DNA of 31,874 nt, taken from positions 1-31,874 of the forward strand of contig USPK01000013.1 of assembly GCA_900556465.1 (NCBI GenBank). Direction: 5' to 3'. Below, piece by piece: positions 22,068 to 31,093 of this stretch. This DNA is from an uncultured Prevotella sp. (lineage in GTDB: Bacteria > Bacteroidota > Bacteroidia > Bacteroidales > Bacteroidaceae). The position numbers and the translations under genes are program-made. How positions within the stretch are numbered: position 1 is the stretch's first letter; each line of letters starts with the position of its first letter. The notes under the pieces are model-generated. The model made no database searches and was not told the DNA's origin. It saw nothing but the letters and a program-made list of their open reading frames with translations.

Positions 22068-25000
22068 TCAGGCCGATGGCGTCGCTGCGGGGGCGGGCTG
22101 CATCATGTCCTGCAGCAGCTGGACCGCGGCGGCCACGCTCTTCACGTTGCCGACTATCATGCGGCGCTTGTCGTGGTCCTGCCGGAGCTGGCAGGTGCGG
22201 TAGTGGGTCGTAGCGTAGTCCAGAATGTTCCCGAAGACGTTGCTGGAGTAGAAGGGGCTGTCGGTGCGGGAAACGAAGTAGAGCGTCAGGCGGCCTTGCT
22301 TGAGGGCCAGACGCTCGGCGCCGGCACGGCGGCCCAGGCGGCGCAGCGGCGAGATGAGCAGGAGCTCTTCGCCCTCGGGCGGGACGGGGCCGAAGCGGTC
22401 CTCCAGGCGTTGGCGGAACTGCGCGAGCTGTTCGTCGGTCGTGAGGCTGTCGAGTTCGCGGTAGAGGAGCATGCGCTCGGAGCTGCCGGGGACGTAATCC
22501 TCGGGCAGGTAGGCGTGGAGGTCGCAGTCGACCGTGCAGTCGTCCACGAAGTCCTCTCCGCTGAGTTGCGCGGTCTGTTGGGGCGAGTCGGCAAAGAGTT
22601 CGGCGAACTCGTCGTTCTTGAGCTCGGCCACGGCTTGGGCCAGGATTTTCTGGTAGGTTTCGTAACCGAGGTCGGCGATGAAGCCGCTCTGCTCGGCGCC
22701 GAGCAGATTGCCGGCCCCGCGGATGTCGAGGTCCTGCATAGCGATGTGGATGCCGCTGCCGAGGTCGCTGAAGTTCTCTATGGCCTGCAGCCGGCGGCGG
22801 GCATCGTCGGGGAGCTGGGCCAGGGGCGGCGCCAGCAGGTAGCAGAAGGCTTTGCGCCCGGCCCGGCCCACGCGGCCGCGCATCTGGTGGAGGTCGGCCA
22901 GACCGAAGTGGTGGGCCGAGTCGATAATAATGGTGTTGGCATTGGGAATGTCGATGCCGTTCTCGACAATAGTGGTGGAGATGAGCACGTCGTAGTCGTA
23001 GTTGACAAAGTCAAGGAGCACTTTTTCGAGCTTGGCCGGCGCCATTTGCCCGTGACCGATGGCGACGCGGGCGTCGGGGACGTATTTGTGGACGAGTGCG
23101 GCCAGGTGGGGCAGGGCAGAGACACGGTGCGTGACGATATAGACTTGGCCGTTGCGGCTCATCTCAAAATTGATGGCCTCGGCGATGATTTCGTGACTGA
23201 AAGTGTGGATTTCGGTTTGGATAGGGTAGCGGTTGGGCGGCGGTGTCTGAATCACGGAGAAGTCACGCGCCCCCATCAGGGAGAACTGGAGCGTGCGCGG
23301 GATGGGAGTGGCAGAAAGTGTCAGCGTATCGATGTTGACTTTGAGCTGACGGAGTTTTTCCTTGACGGCTACGCCGAACTTCTGCTCCTCGTCGATGATA
23401 AGCAAGCCCAAGTCTTTGAAGCGGACGTTCTTGCCGATGAGTTTGTGCGTCCCGATGATGATGTTGATGTTCCCCTCGGCCAGGTCCTTCAGGATGGTTT
23501 TCGTCTGCTGCGCCGTGCGGGCCCGGCTCAGGTAGTCTACGCGGACGGGGAAGTCCTTGAGGCGTTTGGTGAAGGTCTTGTAGTGCTGCCAGGCCAGGAC
23601 GGTGGTCGGGACGAGCACGGCTACCTGCTTGTTATCGCAGGTGGCTTTGAGGGCCGCGCGGATGGCGATTTCCGTCTTCCCGAACCCGACGTCGCCGCAG
23701 ACGAGGCGGTCCATGGGGCGCGGGCTCTCCATGTCGGCCTTGACCTCGCGGGTCACTTTGAGCTGGTCCGGGGTGTCTTCGTAGGCGAAGCTGGCCTCCA
23801 GCTCGTGTTGCAGGAAGGTGTCGGCCGAGAAGGCAAAGCCTTTTTCCTCCTTGCGGCGGGCGTAGAGGCGGATGAGGTCGCGGGCGATGTCCTTGATTTT
23901 CTTTTTCGTCCGGTCCTTGAGTTTTTCCCAGGCCCCCGTGCCCAGGCGGCTCAGGTGCGGAGGTTCGCCGTCCTTCCCCTTGTATTTGCTGACCTTGTGG
24001 AGGGAGTGAATCGAGACGAATACGACGTCGTCGTTCTGGAACGTGAGCTTGATCATTTCCTGGGCGTTCCCGTCGGGGCCGGCTACGCGGACGAGCCCGG
24101 CGAACCGGCCTACGCCGTGGTCCACGTGGACCACGTAGTCGCCCGGCTCGAATTGCATGAGCTCCTTGAGGGACAGGGCCATCTTCGCGTCGCGGGCGTG
24201 GTCGCTGCGCAGGTTGTATTTGTGGAAGCGGTCAAAGATTTGGTGGTCCGTGAAGAGGCAGACGTGCAGGTCGTTGTCCGTGAAGCCCTCGTGCAACGTG
24301 TGGGTGACCGCCTGAAAGGCGCAGCCGCCACCGGTCTCGTCCAGGATGCTGCGCAGCCTTTCGTTCTGTTTCGGACTGTCGGCGAGGATGTACAGGCGGT
24401 TACCGGCCGCCAGCAGGTCGGTAAAGGAGTTGCGTACAAGGTCAAACTTCTTGTGATAAAGCGGTTGGGGCGTGATGTGGAAATGTAGCGTGGCGCCCGG
24501 CGTGCCGGTGGGGCGGCTGCCTATCTCTACGCGCTGCAGCGGGAGCAGGCCGCGCAGGAGTTTCTCGCCGTTAATCAGAAGCGACTCGCGGTTCAGGCGT
24601 TCCAGCTGTTCGGCTTCTTCTATCTCGGAAGTGGCTTCGCGTTCCAGGACCGCCTGGCGGGAGAAGCCTTCGCGGTAAATCTTGTCGACCGTGTCACTAA
24701 TGAAGGAGAAATCGCGAACGACCAGGCAGGTATCGGGCGGCAGACAGTCGGGGAAGGGCATTAGCTGCTGTTCCGTCTCCTGTAAGTCCGGGACGATGCT
24801 ACCCTCTTTCAGTCGCTCCTTGGATAGCTGCGTCTGGACTTCGAACGTTCGGAGCGAGTCGATTTCGTCACCGAAAAAGTCCACGCGGTAAGGGTATTCC
24901 GACGAGAAGGAATACACGTCGAGGATGCTGCCTCGCACGGCGTACTCGCCCGGTTCGTAAACGTAGTCGCGGCGTTTGAAGCCCAATTCCCGGAGGCGGT

Positions 25001-25514
25001 TGGCCAGCTCGGTCTGGTCGTGTGTCTCGCCTTCGGCAAGGTGGATGGAGTGGGTAGTGATGGCTTTCCGCGAGGCTACGCGCTCGGTCACGGCCGCCGG
25101 GTGGCTGACGATGTAGAGCTGGCGCGGGGCGGGCGTCGTCTCTTTGTCGCCGTCCGTGACCAGGCGGGCCAGGCGGTTGAGCACTTCCGTGCGTAAGATT
25201 TCGTTGGCCGCATCGCGTTGCGCGTATTTCACGGCGCGGCGGTAGGTGGACGGATAGAAGAGCACCTTTTCGTCGCCGAGCAGTTGTACGAGGTCGTGAT
25301 AGAAATAGCCGGCCTCTTCTTCATCGTTGAGGAGAAAGAGATACGGGCGCTCGGTGCGGGTGCGCTGGGATAGTGCGGCGAAAACCACCGGGGCAGAAGA
25401 GGCCCGCAGCCCCTCGCAGAATATGGTGGCCGGTTCTCGCCGTTCCAACGTCCTTGCCAGTCCGGCCACCTGCGGGTGAGCGGCGTATAAGGGTAATAGT
25501 TCTTTTAAGTCCAT
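22068..25514 (-). CDS. mfd: Transcription-repair coupling factor Mfd
   Basis: 1148 residues from the ATG at 25514; an ATG at 25547 would add 11 residues overlapping the upstream terminator. Mfd removes RNA polymerase stalled at DNA lesions and recruits UvrA. Domain order is complete: UvrB-like N-terminal part (about 1-330), RNA-polymerase-interacting domain with GDYVVHVDHGVGRFAGL (about 450-470), and RecG-like translocase with Walker A GDVGFGKT (607-614), DEEQ box (708-711), SATPIPRTLQFSLMG (about 733) and RGRVGRAGRKAFCYLL (about 880). The C-terminal TRCF domain is at about 990-1095. It lies 79 bases after the PpiD-like gene, with a terminator between, and I found no clear promoter. Confidence 0.97.
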   Translation of the reverse strand: MDLKELLPLYAAHPQVAGLARTLERREPATIFCEGLRASSAPVVFAALSQRTRTERPYLFLLNDEEEAGYFYHDLVQLLGDEKVLFYPSTYRRAVKYAQRDAANEILRTEVLNRLARLVTDGDKETTPAPRQLYIVSHPAAVTERVASRKAITTHSIHLAEGETHDQTELANRLRELGFKRRDYVYEPGEYAVRGSILDVYSFSSEYPYRVDFFGDEIDSLRTFEVQTQLSKERLKEGSIVPDLQETEQQLMPFPDCLPPDTCLVVRDFSFISDTVDKIYREGFSRQAVLEREATSEIEEAEQLERLNRESLLINGEKLLRGLLPLQRVEIGSRPTGTPGATLHFHITPQPLYHKKFDLVRNSFTDLLAAGNRLYILADSPKQNERLRSILDETGGGCAFQAVTHTLHEGFTDNDLHVCLFTDHQIFDRFHKYNLRSDHARDAKMALSLKELMQFEPGDYVVHVDHGVGRFAGLVRVAGPDGNAQEMIKLTFQNDDVVFVSIHSLHKVSKYKGKDGEPPHLSRLGTGAWEKLKDRTKKKIKDIARDLIRLYARRKEEKGFAFSADTFLQHELEASFAYEDTPDQLKVTREVKADMESPRPMDRLVCGDVGFGKTEIAIRAALKATCDNKQVAVLVPTTVLAWQHYKTFTKRLKDFPVRVDYLSRARTAQQTKTILKDLAEGNINIIIGTHKLIGKNVRFKDLGLLIIDEEQKFGVAVKEKLRQLKVNIDTLTLSATPIPRTLQFSLMGARDFSVIQTPPPNRYPIQTEIHTFSHEIIAEAINFEMSRNGQVYIVTHRVSALPHLAALVHKYVPDARVAIGHGQMAPAKLEKVLLDFVNYDYDVLISTTIVENGIDIPNANTIIIDSAHHFGLADLHQMRGRVGRAGRKAFCYLLAPPLAQLPDDARRRLQAIENFSDLGSGIHIAMQDLDIRGAGNLLGAEQSGFIADLGYETYQKILAQAVAELKNDEFAELFADSPQQTAQLSGEDFVDDCTVDCDLHAYLPEDYVPGSSERMLLYRELDSLTTDEQLAQFRQRLEDRFGPVPPEGEELLLISPLRRLGRRAGAERLALKQGRLTLYFVSRTDSPFYSSNVFGNILDYATTHYRTCQLRQDHDKRRMIVGNVKSVAAAVQLLQDMMQPAPAATPSA

Positions 25515-25530
25515 GGACAGTGTTTCTGAC

Positions 25531-25567
25531 AAAACAGAGCCGCCCACCTGAAGGGCGGACGGCTCTG
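25531..25567 (-). terminator. Intrinsic terminator of the PpiD-like gene
   Basis: On the minus strand, arms beginning CAGAGCC and ending GGCTCTG, with inner CCGCCC/GGGCGG pairing and a 2-base bulge, followed by TTTTG. It starts 26 bases past the stop at 25594 and ends 16 bases before the mfd ATG. Confidence 0.7.
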
Positions 25568-25593
25568 GAAAAGAGTTTCAATATCTGAAGTGT

Positions 25594-27855
25594 TTAGAAC
25601 TTATAGCGATTGTCTTCAATCTTATTCTTCAGCTGCAGGGCCTCAATGATGTTGGCGTTCTGGCCGAAGATGGCGCTCATCTGGCGGTAGTTCTGCTGCA
25701 ACATGGCCTGTCCGGCGTTGAACGTCTGCGTTCCGGCCTTCTTGTCGTTCACCTGGACGAGGTAGACGCCGTTGGCGCCTTTTACCCAGCCCGTCGTCTT
25801 GCCCTTCTGGATCCGTTCTACGGCGCCGGCAACAGCGGGTTCATAAGATGCGAAGTAGGAAATGTTGGCCTCCGGCTGGTCGGAAACCTCAGCCCCCTTC
25901 ACCGACTTGGCCTGCGCCGGGGTCTTCACGTTCTTCAGCTGGGCGAAGAGTTTCTCCGCCTTCTTGTCCTGCATGACGAGTGCCTCGAGCTGACGTTTTA
26001 CGCTGGGCGTGTTCCACTCCAGATACTTCCCGTCGTGGATTCCCGTAACGCAGAGCACCAGCAGCTGGTCATTGTTCTTGCCGCACTCGTAAACCTGGGA
26101 GACGTTGCCTACTTCCGCTTCGTCGAAGGCCCAGGTGAAAGCGTCCTTGGCACCTTCGCCGCCGATAGACATACGGGCCGTCATGGCGTCGGACGTATTC
26201 ATGCTCGTCAGCTCCAGCAGTGTGTAGCCACTCTTATTGGCATTCTTCTCCAGCGCCTCGATGGTGTTGTTCTTGGCCAGGAACTCGAACAGCGCGCGAC
26301 GCTTATTATTATAGGTCTCCTGCGAGAAGGTAATCGGGTATTTCACCACGGCGACGTTGTACTTCATGCTCGGCGCCTTGCTGGAGAGCACCTGCGTCAC
26401 GACATAGATGGGCTGTCCCGTCTGCTGGTTCGGCACGGTGTAGTAAGCTACGGTGCCGACCGGCATCTGGCAGATGTCCGTGTAGGCAGAGGCGGCGCTG
26501 TCGGTGGATGCCTTGGCGTCGACATAGTAACGGGTGGCGTTCCACGTGGTATCACCTTTCAGGCTGTACTTCTGTACGAGGTCGTTGTGCTGCTTAGCGA
26601 GTTCGCTCACGCTCTTACCGCCTTTGACCGCGTTGACTATGCTGTCGGCCAGAGCCTTGGAGTCGACGGCAAACTGGCATATCTGCATGGAGTCGGGCGT
26701 GGTCTTCGTGCCGACGAGCTTAAAGGTAGAGATGTACTGCGTGCCGTCGTTGCCCTTCGGCTCTACGGTGGTCGTCGTCACGGTGCCTACGCTCATCGAG
26801 TCGAGCGCCGAGGCAACGTCCGTCAGGCCGCCCTGCGTGAAGAGGTCCTTAGGCAGGTAGGCGTTCATGTAGTTGACCTCTGTCTTCGAGCCTTTCATGA
26901 TGGCCTCCACGGCCTCGGCCGAGCTGACCTGGCGCAGGGTGTCCTCCAGGGCCTTCACTTGCTTGTAGATGTTCTCCTGGTCCTTTGCGCTGGCGGTTAC
27001 GGTGACGTTGATGGCCTTCAGGTCGCGTGAGGGGTAGGGGATGCGGAACATTTCCTTGCACTCTTCATATTTTTTCTGCAACTCTTCGTCCGTAATCTTG
27101 ATGTCCTTGTCGGCGATGGTGGAATAGGGAACGGAGGCCATCTGCAGGTTGTAGACGGTGTTGTTCTCGTCGAAGTCCATTTTGGCCGTAACGGGGTTGG
27201 CCGTAACGCCGGCCTGGAGGATGGCCATGTACTTGTTCATCAGCAATTCCTGGGGAATCTGGCTCTCGCAATAGAGGCAAGCGTTCTTCAGGTTCATGTA
27301 CAGCTCGGCAGCCTCAGGGTTCTGCTTTTGCAACTGGCTGATTTGCTGGTCGGCCGACTTCAGGAATTGCTTGTAGGCGTCGACGGAGGGCTGGCCCATG
27401 TAGTTGGCCATGAGTAGCATGATTTTCTGCGCGTAGCTGATCTGGGCCATGTTGATCTGGCCGTATTGCAACATCTGCATGACCTGCTGCAGCTGCTGCG
27501 GCGTTACGTTGGTCAGGGCGTTCTGCACGTCCTCTTTCGTCACGATGAGGCCCAGACGCTTGGCCTGCCCGGCCACGGTTTCCGACTGAAGGAACTTGAC
27601 CCACAGGCCTTGGCGGATGCTTTCCTTCTCTTCTTCCGAGATGGAGCCCAGAAGCAGGGTCTCCAGATTCTCCTCGTTGCTGACTTGAGTTTCAAAGTCC
27701 TCGTAGGTCAGCTCCTTACCGTTGATTTCACCTTCCACGTTCGGGCGCGAGCACGAATTGAAGTCCGTCAAGGTAATGATAAAGAGCAAAAGGGCACCGC
27801 CAATGACCGACATCAGCAGGGCCGGTTTGTTTCTAAGTGTTTGTAATGCTGCCAT
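25594..27855 (-). CDS. PpiD/SurA-like membrane-anchored peptidyl-prolyl isomerase
   Basis: 753 residues. One N-terminal membrane segment (about 12-30, PALLMSVIGGALLLFIITL) with a short cytoplasmic N-terminus anchors a large periplasmic region, as in PpiD. A helical SurA_N-like chaperone domain follows (about 40-260, many Gln/Met/Leu). Parvulin-like regions are at about 375-500 (ICQFAVDSKALADSIVNAV, then GGKSVSELAKQHN) and, more divergent, at about 620-720. Typical parvulin active-site residues are hard to recognise, so chaperone function may dominate. Proteins of this type help fold outer-membrane and secreted proteins, in keeping with the lptC and barrel genes upstream. A promoter-like sequence precedes it and a terminator follows, so it can be transcribed alone. 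Confidence 0.88.
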   Translation of the reverse strand: MAALQTLRNKPALLMSVIGGALLLFIITLTDFNSCSRPNVEGEINGKELTYEDFETQVSNEENLETLLLGSISEEEKESIRQGLWVKFLQSETVAGQAKRLGLIVTKEDVQNALTNVTPQQLQQVMQMLQYGQINMAQISYAQKIMLLMANYMGQPSVDAYKQFLKSADQQISQLQKQNPEAAELYMNLKNACLYCESQIPQELLMNKYMAILQAGVTANPVTAKMDFDENNTVYNLQMASVPYSTIADKDIKITDEELQKKYEECKEMFRIPYPSRDLKAINVTVTASAKDQENIYKQVKALEDTLRQVSSAEAVEAIMKGSKTEVNYMNAYLPKDLFTQGGLTDVASALDSMSVGTVTTTTVEPKGNDGTQYISTFKLVGTKTTPDSMQICQFAVDSKALADSIVNAVKGGKSVSELAKQHNDLVQKYSLKGDTTWNATRYYVDAKASTDSAASAYTDICQMPVGTVAYYTVPNQQTGQPIYVVTQVLSSKAPSMKYNVAVVKYPITFSQETYNNKRRALFEFLAKNNTIEALEKNANKSGYTLLELTSMNTSDAMTARMSIGGEGAKDAFTWAFDEAEVGNVSQVYECGKNNDQLLVLCVTGIHDGKYLEWNTPSVKRQLEALVMQDKKAEKLFAQLKNVKTPAQAKSVKGAEVSDQPEANISYFASYEPAVAGAVERIQKGKTTGWVKGANGVYLVQVNDKKAGTQTFNAGQAMLQQNYRQMSAIFGQNANIIEALQLKNKIEDNRYKF

Positions 27856-27925
27856 TAGTGATTATAGTTTTTATTTTGTTTCTGGCTTTTGGAGAAAAAT
27901 TTGCGCTACTTTTTCGTGCGCCGCG

Positions 27926-27957
27926 CAAAGTTATAAAAAAAGATAATATAGGCCGAA
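27926..27957 (-). promoter_or_regulatory. Candidate promoter for the PpiD-like gene
   Basis: On the minus strand TTCG (27957-27954), 20 bases, then TAACTTTG (27933-27926), an exact -7 match. It lies just after the lptC stop at 27967 and gives a leader of about 60 bases. Confidence 0.55.
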
Positions 27958-27966
27958 CATTTCCCG

Positions 27967-28635
27967 CTAATTTTGGCTTGAGTCCGTCGTTATGCGCTCG
28001 GGTTCCTCCTGGACGGGGCGTTGCGGGGGCGCTGCTGTCCGGGGCATGCTGTCCGTCGCTTCGCCGGCAGGAGCCGCTGGTCCGTCGTCCTTCGGCATGG
28101 GCATGAAGCCGCTCGTCTGCTTGATGTGATACTCCGTCATACGTTCGTTCGAGACGAACCAGTTGCCCTCGAGTTCGCGGTCGGGCGTGACGATGTGCAT
28201 GTACTTGTTGGAGTAGAGCTGGTGCTTCCCCATGTCCCAGAAGAGTTCTTCCGTGCTGAAGGTCGTACCGTTCTCCATGTTCTTGATAAAGACGCGGCCT
28301 CGCAGTTCCCAGAGGTTCTGGTTGTAGCAGTAGGCCGTGTCGGCCGTGATGTAGAGGTTCACGCGGAAGTAGTCGTCGTAGCGTTCCAGGAATATGCCCT
28401 TCGGAAACTCCTGGCGGGGCGGCTTCGTCTTGTCGTAGACCAGCCACTCCTCGGCTACGATTTTGTAGCGCACGTATCCCGAGTCTGAAATCAGCTTCGA
28501 GACGCCGTGCGTCACCATTACGGCCATGGAGTCGCGTTCCTTAATGGCCTCCCCCATGGGCGGCGGTTCGCTCCCGCAGGAGACGGTGGCCAGCGCCAGC
28601 AGCAGGGGGATTGCCAGTCTTATTCCACTTTCCAT
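27967..28635 (-). CDS. lptC: LPS export ABC transporter periplasmic protein LptC
   Basis: 222 residues from the ATG at 28635. The frame is open much further upstream, but only as a shadow of the barrel gene. The N-terminus (MESGIRLAIPLLLALATVSC) is a short signal with Cys20 as likely lipidation site, as in Bacteroidota LptC, rather than the membrane anchor of E. coli LptC. The beta-jellyroll domain (about 45-180) contains DSGYVRYKIVAEEWLVYD (51-68) and LRGRVFIKNMENGTTFSTEEL, hallmarks of the family. The last about 40 residues are Pro/Ala-rich. LptC passes LPS from LptB2FG to LptA. The start overlaps the end of the barrel gene by 16 bases, so translation is probably coupled. Confidence 0.9.
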   Translation of the reverse strand: MESGIRLAIPLLLALATVSCGSEPPPMGEAIKERDSMAVMVTHGVSKLISDSGYVRYKIVAEEWLVYDKTKPPRQEFPKGIFLERYDDYFRVNLYITADTAYCYNQNLWELRGRVFIKNMENGTTFSTEELFWDMGKHQLYSNKYMHIVTPDRELEGNWFVSNERMTEYHIKQTSGFMPMPKDDGPAAPAGEATDSMPRTAAPPQRPVQEEPERITTDSSQN

Positions 28636-29987
28636 TTCATGAACCAGCGTTCGTTGAACGAGAGACCTATGCTGATGCGCAGGTAGTTCTCGGTAATCAT
28701 GCCGGCCACCTTGGGCTTCACGCGCTCGTACTGGGCTGAGATGTTGAGCAACGAGCGGTTGTTGTAGAAGTTGATGATGGGGAGCGCCACGCCCAGGCTC
28801 ACCTGGTAGTCGCGCGGGCCGTCCTGCCCGTCCACCCGGGTGTAGGGCGACGTGTAGGCAAAGCCTGCGCGGTAGCGTATAAGGTCGCGCCAGCGCACGC
28901 CGTTCGGGTTGTTGATGTACTCGAAGCCGACGACGAACTTGTGCATGTCGGTGAACCCGCCCGTGCGCGCTTCGTAGATGGACGCTCCCGTCAGGTCGTT
29001 CCTCGAGAGCTGGGGCGACTTCACGTCCTGCCATTTCTGCAGCGTGTAGTCCGCGCCGACGCGCAGCCGGTTGTCGTGGTTCCAGGCCAGGCCCACGCCG
29101 AACGTGTGGGGCAGGCCGTAGGCGTTGCGCGCCACGAGCGTGTCGCCGCTCACCGTGTTGTTGTAAATGAGCTGGTCGTAGTAAAGACTGTTCGAGTTGA
29201 TGTCGTGCCCTAAGCCATAGGTCAGACCGAGGGTCAGTGTGTTCTTCTTGTTGAGGCGTTGCACGTATTGCAGGCCGAAGTCGACCTTGTACGTGCGGAT
29301 ATCGGCCGTGTACTGGCGGCGGCGCGAAGCGATGTCGGCGTCACTGAACGAAGCCATGACCGTATGCGTCATGTCGCCCCAGAGGTAGCCCACGTTTGCG
29401 CCGATAGAGAAGTTCTTGAAGGGGCTCCAGCCCACGCCCAGGTAGGCCTCGTGCAGTCCGCCGTCGCCCGAGTACGATTCCGTTTGGGTGATTTCGCCCG
29501 TGTTGTCCTCTAAGGTTTCGTCGTTGCTCATGCTGTAACCGATGGTGCTGAAAGGCAGCAGGCCGAGCGAGATACCCAGGTTGCGCGTAGCGCGAAAGCC
29601 CATGGTCAGATAGTCGAACGAAGTGTTGCGCGCGTTGATTTTGCGGCCGTTCGCCTCCAGGTTCGCGTTTTGCAGGGTAAAGCCCGCGTCGAACAGGAAA
29701 GAGAGCGAGTCGATGGCGGAATATGAGGCGGGATTCTTGCTGTTAAGCTCAGCGCCGTTGCGCATACCGTACGACAGACCGGACATGCCTCGGTTGAAGC
29801 CTTGCCCGCCGTCGCTGAGCAGGCCGAAGCCGTAGCGGGAGTAGGGCGAGTTGCTGCCGTTGGTCTGCGCCTGGGCGTTGCCTGCACCGACGGCGAAAGC
29901 GGCCGCCAGGAGCAGGGCGCATCCCGCTTCGGCCACTGTCCGGCGGCGCGGAGCGTTGTGCAGGGTTCCCTTGTTCTGAATGTTCAT
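28620..29987 (-). CDS. Outer-membrane beta-barrel protein, FadL/OmpP1-like
   Basis: 455 residues from the ATG at 29987. Signal peptide about 1-40, ending AQAQ. The mature part begins SPYSRYGFGLLSDGGQGFNR, then NSKNPASYSAIDSLSFLFDAG, a pattern common in Bacteroidota outer-membrane proteins of the OmpP1/FadL type. Many amphipathic strands alternate with short turns (for example KNTLTLGLTYGLGHDIN and NRLRVGADYTLQKWQDV), and the protein ends in strands with aromatic residues (LRISIGLSFNERWFMKWKVE). FadL-type barrels carry hydrophobic compounds; a specific substrate cannot be inferred. It lies 57 bases after coaX and overlaps lptC by 16 bases, so it is part of a coaX-barrel-lptC operon. Confidence 0.87.
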   Translation of the reverse strand: MNIQNKGTLHNAPRRRTVAEAGCALLLAAAFAVGAGNAQAQTNGSNSPYSRYGFGLLSDGGQGFNRGMSGLSYGMRNGAELNSKNPASYSAIDSLSFLFDAGFTLQNANLEANGRKINARNTSFDYLTMGFRATRNLGISLGLLPFSTIGYSMSNDETLEDNTGEITQTESYSGDGGLHEAYLGVGWSPFKNFSIGANVGYLWGDMTHTVMASFSDADIASRRRQYTADIRTYKVDFGLQYVQRLNKKNTLTLGLTYGLGHDINSNSLYYDQLIYNNTVSGDTLVARNAYGLPHTFGVGLAWNHDNRLRVGADYTLQKWQDVKSPQLSRNDLTGASIYEARTGGFTDMHKFVVGFEYINNPNGVRWRDLIRYRAGFAYTSPYTRVDGQDGPRDYQVSLGVALPIINFYNNRSLLNISAQYERVKPKVAGMITENYLRISIGLSFNERWFMKWKVE

Positions 29988-30044
29988 ATTGATGGAGTTA
30001 GATAGCAAAGATGAATGGCGGTCCGCCCGGACTGTCCCCGGGGC

Positions 30045-30764
30045 TCATTCGCCGTGGAGCAGGCGGTTCAGGCCGCGGGCTACGAGGTGGCTGTCCGTCA
30101 GCAGGTTCTGCCGCACGGCGTCGCTGAAGGCGAAGCGGTCGCCGCCGGTCAGGAAAATGCGCAAGTTCGGGTAGCGCTTCTGCCAGTGGCGGATGCAGCC
30201 CTGGAGCTCGTACCCGATGCCGCGGACAACGCCCGTGCGGATGGCCGTCGCGGTGTCGTAGCCCAGGTCCGGTGTCGGCCCGTCGGCCTCGACGCGGGGC
30301 AGCTGCGCCGTGCGGGCGTGAAGCGCCTCAAGCCGCATTTCCACGCCCGGCGAAATGTTGCCGCCCAGATAGTTACCCGCCGCGTCGACCAGGTCATAGG
30401 TGATGCACGTGCCGGCGTCGATGACCAGCAGGTCGGTGCCCGGTTGCAGCGTCACGGCCCCTACGACGGCCGCCAGACGGTCGGCACCCAGCGTCTGCGG
30501 CGTGCGGTAGCACACCTTCACCGGTGCGGGCGTCTCGCCCGTCACGTGGAGCACGGGGCACGGCATCTCTTTCAGCACGGCCTCAATCTCCGGCTGGCGG
30601 CCCGCCACCGTACAGAAGGCGCAGCGTTCCGGTTGGTAGCGCTCGGCGGCCTCGCGCAGGTGGAAGGGGATATGGTCCTCGAAACGTTCTTCACGTATCA
30701 GGCGGTCGCCGTCGAAAGCGGCCACCTTTGCGCGCGTATTGCCAATGTCTATGGTCAAATTCAT
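30045..30764 (-). CDS. coaX: Type III pantothenate kinase
   Basis: 239 residues. It phosphorylates pantothenate, the first committed step of CoA synthesis, in the cytoplasm. Motifs of the ASKHA-fold type III enzyme are visible: DIGNTRAK (6-13, phosphate loop), GADRLAA (93-99, with Asp95 as the catalytic residue), VIDAGTCITYD (114-124) and GGNISPG (134-140). It is insensitive-type pantothenate kinase by family (no CoA feedback). A matching promoter is 53 bases upstream. CoaE, the last step of the same pathway, is encoded about 16 kb away at 13411-14025. Confidence 0.96.
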   Translation of the reverse strand: MNLTIDIGNTRAKVAAFDGDRLIREERFEDHIPFHLREAAERYQPERCAFCTVAGRQPEIEAVLKEMPCPVLHVTGETPAPVKVCYRTPQTLGADRLAAVVGAVTLQPGTDLLVIDAGTCITYDLVDAAGNYLGGNISPGVEMRLEALHARTAQLPRVEADGPTPDLGYDTATAIRTGVVRGIGYELQGCIRHWQKRYPNLRIFLTGGDRFAFSDAVRQNLLTDSHLVARGLNRLLHGE

Positions 30765-30816
30765 TTTGCAGCGTTGGGAAGTTAAATTTCTTACCGCGAT
30801 ACGTAAAAACTGTCTG

Positions 30817-30847
30817 CAAAGTTAGTGCATGGCAACTGAAGGGCAAA
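30817..30847 (-). promoter_or_regulatory. coaX: Bacteroidota-type promoter for the coaX operon
   Basis: On the minus strand TTTG (30847-30844), 19 bases, then TAACTTTG (30824-30817). Both boxes match the consensus exactly; this is the best promoter in the window. Confidence 0.75.
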
Positions 30848-30975
30848 ATATTAAGCCTTTTTTTTGATTTCGGAGCCTGCCGCCTGTCCCCGCTTTGTCC
30901 GCCTTGTGCCCCCTGTCGCCTCCCCGTCGGGGTGCCGCCGGCGGGCGGTGGGGGAAAATCCGCGGCGGGCGGTCC

Positions 30976-31034
30976 GGCGGCCTTAGCCCCGTAAAAACTG
31001 GGCTAAGGCCCGTGCCGACGGGAATAGGGCCCGT
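30976..31034. repeat. Second 21-bp-period GC-rich intergenic repeat array
   Basis: Three cores at 30976, 30997 (ACTGGGCTAAGGCCCGT) and 31018 (ACGGGAATAGGGCCCGT) in exact 21-base phase. The 31018 core is identical to the one at 5703. The 30976 core is close to the reverse complement of the 5661 core, so it is inverted and forms an 11-base stem with its neighbour (30979-30989 with 31000-31010). Confidence 0.8.
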
Positions 31035-31093
31035 GGGAGCCGGTCGTAGCGCGGCCTTTTTCCGGCCTGCGGGGTCGGCGGCGCGGCCGGCGC

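Larger units (their letters stand above)
30765..31093. other. Gene-free stretch between coaX and the last barrel gene
   Basis: 329 bases without a credible gene. It holds the coaX promoter (30817-30847), an oligo-T tract (about 30858-30866) and the second 21-bp repeat array (30976-31034). I see nothing else definite between 30870 and 30975, which is GC-rich. Confidence 0.7.

Noticed and set aside
22173..24488. 771-codon open frame antisense to mfd
   Set aside because: Shadow of the mfd coding sequence; low-complexity Val/Glu/Gly composition with no family similarity.
28636..29034. Upstream extension of the lptC reading frame
   Set aside because: It runs within the barrel gene in another frame and would remove the LptC signal peptide.
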